NCBI GenBank assembly: GCA_035640155.1
Contig: DASQWR010000033.1
Coordinates: forward strand, 1 to 39,198
Origin: JALYQB01 sp035640155
Lineage (GTDB): Bacteria; Actinomycetota; Actinomycetes; Mycobacteriales; Pseudonocardiaceae
Direction of reading: 5' to 3'
DNA: 39,198 nucleotides
The position numbers and the translations under genes are program-made. Shown one piece after another: positions 33,123-39,198 of this stretch (position 1 is its first letter; every line of letters starts with the position of its first letter). The notes under the pieces were generated by a model. That model saw only the letters and a program-made list of their open reading frames with translations, did not search any database and was not told where the DNA came from.

Positions 33123-34484
33123 GTGACGGTGACGCGCGAGCAGGCTCCACCGGCGGGGTTCGGCGCGCGGCTGCGCCAGGTGGGGCCAGGTCTGATGGCC
33201 GCCGCTACCGGCGTGGGCGCCGGGGATCTGGTGGCCACGTTGATCGCCGGGGCCGACTTCGGCACCGTCCTGCTGTGGGCGGCGGTGCTGGGAACCCTGC
33301 TCAAGCTGGGCCTCGCCGAGGCTGTCGGCCGCTGGCACCTCGCGTCGGGCGGCACCATCCTGGATGGCTGGCGCAGCTTGGGCCGCTGGGCCACCACGTT
33401 CTTCGGGATCTACGCCGTGGTGTGGGGCTTCGTCTACGGCGCGACCGCCATGTCCGCCTCGGGGCTCCCGCTCAACGCGATGGTCGAGGGCCTCTCGGTG
33501 CGGTACTGGGGGATGATCTGTGGCGTCGTCGGGTTCCTGCTCGTCCTGCTCGGCCGCTACCGCACCATCGAGAAGATCATGATGATGCTGGTGGTGGTGA
33601 TGTTCGTGACGGTGGTGGGCACGGCGGTACTGGTCGTGCCCGACCTCGGGGACATCGCCGCCGGTCTGGTCCCGCGGCTGCCGGCCGGGTCGCTGGTCAA
33701 CGTGCTGGGGCTGATCGGCGGCGTCGGGGGCACGATCACGATGGCGGCCTACGGGTACTGGACGATGGCCAAGGGGTGGCGCGGCCCGGCGTGGATCCGG
33801 ATGATGCGGCTCGACAACGCGGTGGGCTACGTGATGACCGGCATCTTCGTGGTGTCGATGCTGGTGGTCGGCGCGGACATCCTCGCCGGGCGCGACGTCA
33901 CCTCCGGTGACACCGGGCTGCTGTTCCTGGCCGACGAGCTGGCCACCCGGTACGGCGGATGGGCCCGGCTGCTGTTCCTGGTGGGGTTCTTCGCGGTGTC
34001 GTTCACCTCGCTGCTCGGCGTGTGGAACGGGGTGAGCCTGCTTGTCGCCGACTGGACGCGGTGCGTGCGGTTGCCGCACGGCCCGCGCGCCCAGCTCCGG
34101 GTGCGCGACGAAGACCCGGTGCCCGACTCGGATGCTGAGCGCGATTTGGATGCCGCGCGCGACTTGGACGCTGGCTGGGAGGTGGATCGTCCGCGCGAGG
34201 CCGCCGAGCGCAGTGTCGCGTTCCGCGGCTACCTGCTGTGGCTCACCTTCCCGCCGATGGTTTTGCTGTTCTTCGACCGGCCTTTCCAGCTGACTCTGGT
34301 CTACGGGGTGCTCGGCGCGTTCTTCATGCCGTTCCTGGCGATCACGCTGCTGGTGCTGCTCAACTCCGGGCGGGTGCCGGGCGAGCACCGGTCCGGGTGG
34401 GTGTCGAACGGCGTGCTCGCGGCATCGGGCCTGCTGTTCGTCGTCCTGCTGGTCAACGAGGTGCTCGACTACCTGCCGACCTGA
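33123..34484 (+). CDS. Nramp-related membrane transporter without DPGN motif
   Basis: This 453-residue protein has about eleven hydrophobic helices and the Nramp frame GPGLMAAATGVGAGDLVATL. The canonical TM1 metal motif DPGN is GAGD here (residues 32-35), and the TM6 motif MPHN/H is MAAY. The Asp and Asn ligands are thus lost, and only the TM6 Met may remain. It belongs to the Nramp superfamily but probably not to the Mn/Fe transporters. A cytoplasmic loop before the last helices holds an Asp-rich repeat (SDAERDLDAARDLDAGWEVD). GTG 33123 follows GGAGG by six bases. Substrate unknown. Confidence 0.85.
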   Translation: MTVTREQAPPAGFGARLRQVGPGLMAAATGVGAGDLVATLIAGADFGTVLLWAAVLGTLLKLGLAEAVGRWHLASGGTILDGWRSLGRWATTFFGIYAVVWGFVYGATAMSASGLPLNAMVEGLSVRYWGMICGVVGFLLVLLGRYRTIEKIMMMLVVVMFVTVVGTAVLVVPDLGDIAAGLVPRLPAGSLVNVLGLIGGVGGTITMAAYGYWTMAKGWRGPAWIRMMRLDNAVGYVMTGIFVVSMLVVGADILAGRDVTSGDTGLLFLADELATRYGGWARLLFLVGFFAVSFTSLLGVWNGVSLLVADWTRCVRLPHGPRAQLRVRDEDPVPDSDAERDLDAARDLDAGWEVDRPREAAERSVAFRGYLLWLTFPPMVLLFFDRPFQLTLVYGVLGAFFMPFLAITLLVLLNSGRVPGEHRSGWVSNGVLAASGLLFVVLLVNEVLDYLPT

Positions 34485-34526
34485 CCTCCAGAACTGCCAC
34501 AGGGATCCATGTGGCAGTTCTGGAGG
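34485..34526. terminator. palindromic bidirectional terminator after the Nramp-like gene
   Basis: A perfect 17-bp inverted repeat (CCTCCAGAACTGCCACA and its complement, 34485-34501 and 34510-34526) begins on the base after the Nramp-like stop and ends eight bases before the end of prs on the other strand. Its inner 26 bases match the element behind cimA with three differences. Confidence 0.85.
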
Positions 34527-34534
34527 ACGGGAGC

Positions 34535-35521
34535 TCAGGCGTTCCCGTCGAAAAGGCTCGTCACCGAGCCGTCGTCGAAGACCTCGTGGATCGCCCGGGC
34601 CAGCAACGGCGCGATGGAGAGCACCGTCATGCCGGGGAAGCGCTTTTCGTCGGGGATCGGCAAGGTATCGGTGAAGATCACCTCACCGGCCCCGCAGTTC
34701 GATAGCCGTTCGGTGGCCGGCCCGGACAGCACCCCGTGCGTCGCCGCGATCACCACGTCGGACGCGCCGTCCGCAAGCAGTGCCCGCACAGCGTTCGCGA
34801 CCGTGCTGCCGGTGTCGATCATGTCGTCGATCACCACGCAGAGCCTGCCCTCGACCTCGCCCACCACCCGATTGGCCACCGCCTCGTTGGGTCTGCGCGG
34901 ATCCCGGGTCTTGTGGATGAACGCCAGTGGTGTCCCGCCGAGCGTATCGGCCCAGCGCTCGGCCAGCCGCACCCGCCCGGAGTCGGGGGAGACCACGGCG
35001 AGGTCGGCCCCCGCGTAGGCCTCCTTGAGGTGCTCGGCGAGCACCGGCAGGGCGAACAGGTGGTCCACCGGACCGTCGAAGAAACCCTGGATCTGAGAGG
35101 TGTGCAGGTCCACGGTCATGATCCGGTTGGCACCGGCCGTCTTGAGCATGTCCGCGATCAACCGGGCCGAGATCGGCTCCCGCCCGCGGTGCTTCTTGTC
35201 CTGGCGGCCGTAACCCCAGAACGGCATCACGACGGTGATCCGCTTGGCCGACGCCCGCTTCAGCGCATCTACCATGATCAACTGTTCCATGATGGCGTCG
35301 TTGATCGGCGCCGAGTGGCTCTGGATGACGAACGCGTCGCAGCCGCGGACCGACTCCTCGAACCGGACGAAGATCTCCCCGTTGGCGAACGAGTATGCCG
35401 ATTGCGGGGTGACCGACACGTCGAGGTGCTTGGCCACCTCCTCGGCGAGCTCGGGGTGGCTACGCCCGGAGAAGAGCATCAGGTTCTTCTTCGGGATCGC
35501 CGACATCATGGAAAGGCTCAT
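34535..35521 (-). CDS. prs: ribose-phosphate pyrophosphokinase
   Basis: This 328-residue enzyme makes PRPP from ribose-5-phosphate and ATP, for nucleotides, His and Trp. NLMLFSGRSHPELAEEVAKH, the ATP loop FWGYGRQDKKHRGREPIS, VDLHTSQIQGFFD and the PRPP loop VVIDDMIDTGSTV are intact. ATG 35521 overlaps the glmU stop as ATGA, so it is translated coupled to glmU, the usual actinobacterial pairing. The frame stays open further upstream through the repeat in glmU, but that would add only low-complexity Ala-Gly-Arg-Pro residues. Confidence 0.96.
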   Translation of the reverse strand: MSLSMMSAIPKKNLMLFSGRSHPELAEEVAKHLDVSVTPQSAYSFANGEIFVRFEESVRGCDAFVIQSHSAPINDAIMEQLIMVDALKRASAKRITVVMPFWGYGRQDKKHRGREPISARLIADMLKTAGANRIMTVDLHTSQIQGFFDGPVDHLFALPVLAEHLKEAYAGADLAVVSPDSGRVRLAERWADTLGGTPLAFIHKTRDPRRPNEAVANRVVGEVEGRLCVVIDDMIDTGSTVANAVRALLADGASDVVIAATHGVLSGPATERLSNCGAGEVIFTDTLPIPDEKRFPGMTVLSIAPLLARAIHEVFDDGSVTSLFDGNA

Positions 35522-37017
35522 GCTCGCTCCTGGGCCTGCGGGTCGTCCTGCCGGTCGTCCTGCGGGTCGTCCTGCCGGTTCTGCGCTCGCGCGGCCGCCT
35601 CGGCGGCGGGCGTGCCGGGCCGCCGGCGTGCCACCCAACCCTCTACGTTGCGTTGCCGCCCGCGGGCCACGGCAATCGCGCCCGCGGGCACGTCCTGCGT
35701 GATCACCGAGCCGGCGGCGGTGTACGCCCCGTCCCCGACATGCACCGGAGCCACGAACATGTTGTCCGCACCGGTGCGGGCGTGCGCGCCGATCGTGCTG
35801 TGGTGCTTAGCCACCCCGTCGTAGTTGACGAAAACCGTGGCGGCGCCGATGTTGCTGCCCTCGCCGATCGTCGCATCCCCGACGTAGGACAGGTGCGGCA
35901 CCTTCGCTCCGGCCCCCACTGCGGCGTTCTTCGCCTCCACGAAGGTGCCGATCTTGGAGCCGGTCCCGAGCACGGTGCCGGGACGCAGGTAGGCGAAGGG
36001 TCCGACGCTGGTCCGCTCACCGATGCCGGCCTGCTCGGCGTGGGTGCGGACCACGGTGGCGCCGGCGCCGACGGTGCAGGCCGTGAGCGTGCAGTCCGGC
36101 CCGATCACCGCGCCCGCGCCCACCCGGGTACCGGTGTGCAGCTGCACCCCGGGGTGCAGCACGACGTCGGGCGCGAGCTGCACGTCGACGTCCAGGCGCA
36201 CCGAGGCGGGGTCGACGACGGTGACGCCCTCGCGCATCCAGTGCTCCAGCAGCCGCCGGTTACACTCCGCCGCCAGCGCGGCGAGCTGCACCCGGTCGTT
36301 GACGCCCTCGACCAGCCAGGGGTCCGCGCAGTGGTGCGCACCCACAGGGTAGCCGTCGGCGCGGGCCAGCCCGAGCACGTCGGTGAGGTAGAGCTCGCCC
36401 TGGCTGTTCGCGGTGTCGAGCCGCCGGAGGGCGGAGCGCAGCACCGCGGCCTCGAACGCGTACACCCCGGAGTTGATCTCGGTGATGCCGAGCTGCGCCT
36501 CGGTGGCGTCACGGTGCTCCACGATGCCGGTCACCTCGCCGTCGGTAGCACGCACGATCCGTCCATATCCGGTCGGGTCGGCCAGCCGGGCGGAGAGCAC
36601 GGTGACCGCGTGCTGGGCCCGCCGGTGGGCCTTCAGCAGGTCTGCGAGGGTGGCCGTGTCGAGCAGTGGTACGTCGCCGTAGCTCACCAGCACGGTGCCC
36701 GCCAGGTCGGTCGGAAGGACGTCGAGTGCGCAGGAGACGGCATGCCCGGTGCCCCGTTGCTCTGACTGCACCGGCGCATCGATCACCCGGCCCAGCACGG
36801 CCGCGACGGCCTGCAGGTGCGCGGTGACGGCCTCGCGGCCGTGCCCGACCACTACCGCGAGGTGCTGGGGGTCGAGCCCCGCCGCGGCGCGAACGGCGTG
36901 CTCCACCAGCGGCCGCCCGGCCACCGGGTGCAGCACCTTCGGCGTCGCCGACCGCATCCGGCGGCTCTCACCGGCGGCGAGAACTATCATCGCAGGGGCG
37001 TGCCCGTCTGGGACCAT
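35518..37017 (-). CDS. glmU: bifunctional GlmU (uridylyltransferase/acetyltransferase)
   Basis: This 499-residue enzyme makes UDP-GlcNAc for peptidoglycan. The N-terminal nucleotidyltransferase (about 1-240) contains VLAAGESRRMRSATPKVLH, where the usual GTRM is SRRM, an uncommon change at the uridine loop. SYGDVPLL is intact. The C-terminal left-handed beta-helix acetyltransferase (about 255-465) has VEAKNAAVGAGAKVPHLSYV and the catalytic-region VNYDG. The last 20 residues are a QDDPQDDRQDDPQ repeat not needed for the fold. ATG 37017 is the likely start. It is first in a glmU-prs operon. Confidence 0.95.
   Translation of the reverse strand: MVPDGHAPAMIVLAAGESRRMRSATPKVLHPVAGRPLVEHAVRAAAGLDPQHLAVVVGHGREAVTAHLQAVAAVLGRVIDAPVQSEQRGTGHAVSCALDVLPTDLAGTVLVSYGDVPLLDTATLADLLKAHRRAQHAVTVLSARLADPTGYGRIVRATDGEVTGIVEHRDATEAQLGITEINSGVYAFEAAVLRSALRRLDTANSQGELYLTDVLGLARADGYPVGAHHCADPWLVEGVNDRVQLAALAAECNRRLLEHWMREGVTVVDPASVRLDVDVQLAPDVVLHPGVQLHTGTRVGAGAVIGPDCTLTACTVGAGATVVRTHAEQAGIGERTSVGPFAYLRPGTVLGTGSKIGTFVEAKNAAVGAGAKVPHLSYVGDATIGEGSNIGAATVFVNYDGVAKHHSTIGAHARTGADNMFVAPVHVGDGAYTAAGSVITQDVPAGAIAVARGRQRNVEGWVARRRPGTPAAEAAARAQNRQDDPQDDRQDDPQAQERA
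35535..35585. repeat. 12-bp tandem repeat at the glmU 3' end
   Basis: GTCGTCCTGCCG (or ...GCGG) repeats at 35542, 35554 and 35566 with partial units on both sides. In the glmU frame it encodes (Q/R)DDP-type repeats. It lies right before the prs start, so copy changes in steps of 12 bases alter only the GlmU tail. Confidence 0.9.
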
Positions 37018-37073
37018 CCCGCACCCCTTCTGGGTCTCGAGGTGTCGTCCTGACGGGCGGCGATCCTACGGGC

Positions 37074-37598
37074 TCACCGCGCGGTGGCTTCCCCCGCCGG
37101 GGCGCCCGCCTCAGGTCCAGGCCGGGCGATAGTGATCTCCACGTCCCGTCCGGGCAGTTCCGCGACGAGATGGATACGGCCGCCGAGAGCGTGGACGTAG
37201 GCCTCCAGCGTGGAAAGATGCAGGTCTCGCCTGCGTTCGAGCTTGGACAGATCCGACTGGGAGATTCCCATCCGCTCGGCCAACGCGAGCTGGGTCAGGC
37301 CGGCGCTGCGACGCAGCGTGGCGAGGTGGACGGGACCGTCGGGGGGGGAGGGAGGGGGAGGTCGGCTGCGGCATCGGTCGAGGAAGGCCCGCCACAGCGG
37401 TGAGGTGCCATACATCGGATAGCGGTCGATGAGGTCGGCGATCCGCTCGGCGACGGGGCCATATGGGGCGCGCGCGACGGTGGCGGCCAGCGGGCGCCAG
37501 TCATCGAGGTCGCCCCGGTCGAGGATGTCGGCCACCGCGGCCAGCGGTAGCTCGTCCGGCGGGGTAGCGGCTGGGTAGTCGAGATGACGATGGATCAT
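37074..37598 (-). CDS. XRE-family HTH protein paired with nucleotidyltransferase
   Basis: This 174-residue protein has a helical N-terminal part of no recognised family (DYPAATPPDELPLAAVADIL and on to about residue 80), a Pro-rich link (PPPPSPPDGP) and a C-terminal HTH (LRRSAGLTQLALAERMGISQ, DLSKLERR). The final segment GGRIHLVAELPGRDVEITI resembles the tail of HigA/XRE antitoxin-like proteins. ATG 37598 overlaps the stop of the nucleotidyltransferase gene as ATGA, so both are made together. It is probably the antitoxin or autoregulator of the pair, which is inference from arrangement. Confidence 0.78.
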   Translation of the reverse strand: MIHRHLDYPAATPPDELPLAAVADILDRGDLDDWRPLAATVARAPYGPVAERIADLIDRYPMYGTSPLWRAFLDRCRSRPPPPSPPDGPVHLATLRRSAGLTQLALAERMGISQSDLSKLERRRDLHLSTLEAYVHALGGRIHLVAELPGRDVEITIARPGPEAGAPAGEATAR

Positions 37599-38293
37599 CG
37601 TGAGCCCTGCGCGGCAACGCGGTCGAGCACGCCGACCGCCACCCGTCGGCAGCCATCCACCACCGCTCCCCAGTCCTGCCATCGCCGATCCAGCTCACGG
37701 TAGGCCGCGAGGTCCACGCCGGACAGGTCGTCGGGGCGGGGCTCGGCGAGCTGCTTGGCGGTCTGGGTCCCGACGCGCCGCCCCCCAGGACCGAGCTGAT
37801 CTGCGTAGTACTCGTCGAGCGAGAGCACCACCTCGACCGCGGTCTCGTGTCCCAGCCGGTCCGCGAGCGCGACGAAGTCGAGGTAGTCGCGGGTGGTGTT
37901 GCGCAACAGGCACAGCCACGCCTTGATCCGGGTGATCTCCATGAGGGTGGGTACGCGGACGGTGTGGCCGCTGAAGTTGATCTCCTCGACCTCGAGAGGG
38001 CGGCGGCGGACGAGGTTGCGGACCCCCGTCTCCACCCCGTTCAGCCTGCCGAGGATCAGCACCGGGCGCTTCACCCGCGCCGTGACCCAGCCGTCGGTCT
38101 CTTCCAGTGCGGCGAGGACCTCGTCGAACCGGGTGCGCAGCTCGGTCACGACGTGATCGTCATCGAAGGAGATCCGATGCCGGGCGTGGCACGCCGCAGC
38201 CGTACCGCCCACGAGCACCGCATCCGGTACCAGCGTCTGCAGCCGGGCCGCCGCCGCAAGGACCGCCTCCCACTCCAGGGGCCTTCCGGTCAT
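37595..38293 (-). CDS. AbiEii-like nucleotidyltransferase
   Basis: This 232-residue protein has the polymerase-beta-like nucleotidyltransferase core: GGTA at residues 29-32 (helix-turn after VLV) and, 14 residues on, the acidic SFDDDH with Asp44 and Asp46 as metal ligands. A later VPTLMEITRIKAWLCLLRNT plus RDYLDFVALADRLG matches the helical part of AbiEii/MenT-type proteins. Such enzymes act as toxins that modify tRNA ends or other targets in type IV systems. ATG 38293 lies six bases after TACGAT, with an inverted repeat in between. It is the first gene of a two-gene unit with the XRE protein. Toxic activity is not shown. Confidence 0.8.
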   Translation of the reverse strand: MTGRPLEWEAVLAAAARLQTLVPDAVLVGGTAAACHARHRISFDDDHVVTELRTRFDEVLAALEETDGWVTARVKRPVLILGRLNGVETGVRNLVRRRPLEVEEINFSGHTVRVPTLMEITRIKAWLCLLRNTTRDYLDFVALADRLGHETAVEVVLSLDEYYADQLGPGGRRVGTQTAKQLAEPRPDDLSGVDLAAYRELDRRWQDWGAVVDGCRRVAVGVLDRVAAQGSR

Positions 38294-38294
38294 G

Positions 38295-38312
38295 TAGTGA
38301 TCGTACGCACTA
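38295..38312. promoter_or_regulatory. inverted repeat at the nucleotidyltransferase/XRE promoter
   Basis: TAGTG-N8-CACTA lies directly before the nucleotidyltransferase ATG and covers its likely -10 box (minus-strand TACGAT, 38305-38300). The spacing of half-sites fits binding by an XRE dimer such as the partner protein. Confidence 0.45.
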
Positions 38313-38370
38313 TCGCGCGGGTGCGCTACCTACCGGTGGCCGCCAGCGTGCCGACCGCCGCTGAGCTGCG

Positions 38371-38441
38371 CTCCGCCGCCAGGATTCGAACCTGGACCAT
38401 CGGAACCAAAATCCGAGGTGCTGCCTTTACACCACGGCGGA
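38371..38441 (-). tRNA. tRNA-Gln (anticodon UUG)
   Basis: The 71-base minus-strand cloverleaf has acceptor TCCGCCG/CGGCGGA, D arm GTGTAAAGGCAGCAC, anticodon stem TCGGA/TCCGA around TTTTGGT (anticodon TTG) and T arm GGTTCGAATCC. The discriminator is G and CCA is not encoded. It is distinct from the CUG isoacceptor at 15577. Confidence 0.96.
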
Positions 38442-38505
38442 CCGACGCTCGTCCCATTCTGCCGCTCGGCGACTGGCGGATGCTCCCGGGTGCGGCGTGC
38501 ACGCC

Positions 38506-39198
38506 TCACCCGCGCCCGGGCGGCGAGGCCGCGACGACCTGGTTGCCGCCGGCCTGCTTGGCGCGGTACATCGCAGCGTCGGCCTCGCCGAGCAACTCCT
38601 CCGGGTCGGCCGCCGCGCCCGGTGCCACGGTGGTGATCCCCGCCGAGGCGGTCACCCGGAAGCCGGCGTGTGCGGGCAGCGCGGCGACCGCGTCGACCAC
38701 CCGCTGCACCGCGGCGAGCGCTTCCGCCGGAGTGGCACCCGGCATGAGGAGCACGAACTCGTCGCCGCCGTAGCGGGCGACCAGGTCGTCGCCGCGGACC
38801 GCGCCCGCCATCGCGCTGGCGACCGCCTGCAGGGCGGCGTCGCCGTCTGCATGGGACCCCGCGTCGTTGACCCGCTTGAGCCCGTCGAGGTCGAGCAGCG
38901 CCACGGCGACCCACGAGGCGGTGACCTCACCCCCGAGGAGCTGGCCGAGGACCTCCTGCATGGCGCGGCGGTTGGCCAGCCCGGTCAACGGGTCCTGCGC
39001 GGCCTGGGCGGAGAGCCGGCCGTGTTCCCGGCGCAGCCGCTCGTTGGCCAGCCACGAGGCCAGCGCCTGCGCGCGGGAGCGGCGCAGCGCCCACAGCTCG
39101 GCCTCGACCTCGGACAGGTAGGCACGCAGCGGGTCCACCAGTCCACCGTCGGGGGTGAGTCCCACCCGCAGCTCGGTGATCTCCCGCACCGCGGCCAG
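38506..39198 (-). CDS. GGDEF-domain diguanylate cyclase, 3' part
   Basis: The C-terminal 230 residues of a protein whose start lies beyond 39198. A helical, probably coiled-coil segment (EVEAELWALRRSRAQALASW and on) leads into a full GGDEF domain. DPLTGLANRRAM opens it, RYGGDEFVLLMPG is the active site, and RGDD five residues before it fits the RxxD inhibitory site for c-di-GMP. It should make c-di-GMP with product inhibition. The GTG at 39189 is in frame but unlikely to be the real start, because the frame remains open and no sensor domain is included. The sensory input is unknown. Confidence 0.9.
   Translation of the reverse strand: MAAVREITELRVGLTPDGGLVDPLRAYLSEVEAELWALRRSRAQALASWLANERLRREHGRLSAQAAQDPLTGLANRRAMQEVLGQLLGGEVTASWVAVALLDLDGLKRVNDAGSHADGDAALQAVASAMAGAVRGDDLVARYGGDEFVLLMPGATPAEALAAVQRVVDAVAALPAHAGFRVTASAGITTVAPGAAADPEELLGEADAAMYRAKQAGGNQVVAASPPGRG

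Noticed and set aside
33123..34484. Assignment as MntH manganese transporter
   Set aside because: The DPGN and MPHN/H ligand motifs are not present, so only the superfamily can be claimed.

Overview
The window is very GC-rich with strong third-position G/C bias, abundant GTG starts and an actinobacterial gene order. Two blocks match the order known from Mycobacterium tuberculosis: ilvB-ilvN-ilvC-serA-leuB-FAH hydrolase-gltX, and pabB / metG-tatD-rpfB-ksgA-ispE / pth-rplY / prs-glmU. An rpfB-type resuscitation factor, a long ACT-type serA and many leaderless genes point to a high-GC actinomycete. I infer the Pseudonocardiaceae or a close relative, from overall flavour rather than from a marker gene.

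Layout. 1-15,492: branched-chain amino acid and serine synthesis (ilvB partial, ilvN, ilvC, serA), a large secreted subtilase translationally coupled to serA, leuB, a scar of two membrane-protein fragments, then a leader peptide with three consecutive Ile codons and a terminator in front of cimA, followed by a FAH-family enzyme, an antisense FAD monooxygenase, gltX and a HAD phosphatase. 15,577-19,000: tRNA-Gln(CUG) and tRNA-Glu(CUC), a strong terminator, then a decayed accessory stretch (frameshifted P-loop kinase, truncated VapC, two copies of a small protein module, a coiled-coil ORF) around an intact class I fructose-bisphosphate aldolase gene. 19,073-20,930: an XRE/DUF5919 regulator with no ordinary start codon, a NUDIX hydrolase and a convergent HD-domain protein. 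20,983-30,919: pabB, a Uma2-like protein, metG, tatD, rpfB, a ksgA gene broken by an in-frame TGA, ispE and an ABC-F ATPase. 31,058-37,017: a cold-shock gene, pth and rplY, an Nramp-related transporter lacking the usual metal motif, prs and glmU. 37,074-39,198: an AbiEii-like nucleotidyltransferase/XRE pair, tRNA-Gln(UUG) and the 3' part of a GGDEF protein.

How the parts work together. IlvBN, IlvC, LeuB and CimA supply Val, Leu and Ile. CimA makes citramalate, the threonine-independent entry to 2-ketobutyrate and Ile, and the run of Ile codons in its leader fits end-product attenuation of exactly that step. SerA feeds serine. GlmU and Prs supply UDP-GlcNAc and PRPP. RpfB remodels peptidoglycan, and Pth, RplY, KsgA, MetG, GltX, ABC-F and Csp belong to translation.

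The points most worth following are the cimA leader, the ksgA nonsense codon, a 26-nt palindromic core found directly behind two unrelated stop codons, the ATC start of the XRE/DUF5919 gene, the nucleotidyltransferase/XRE pair, and the Nramp relative without DPGN. No CRISPR array, complete insertion sequence, prophage or replication origin was seen.
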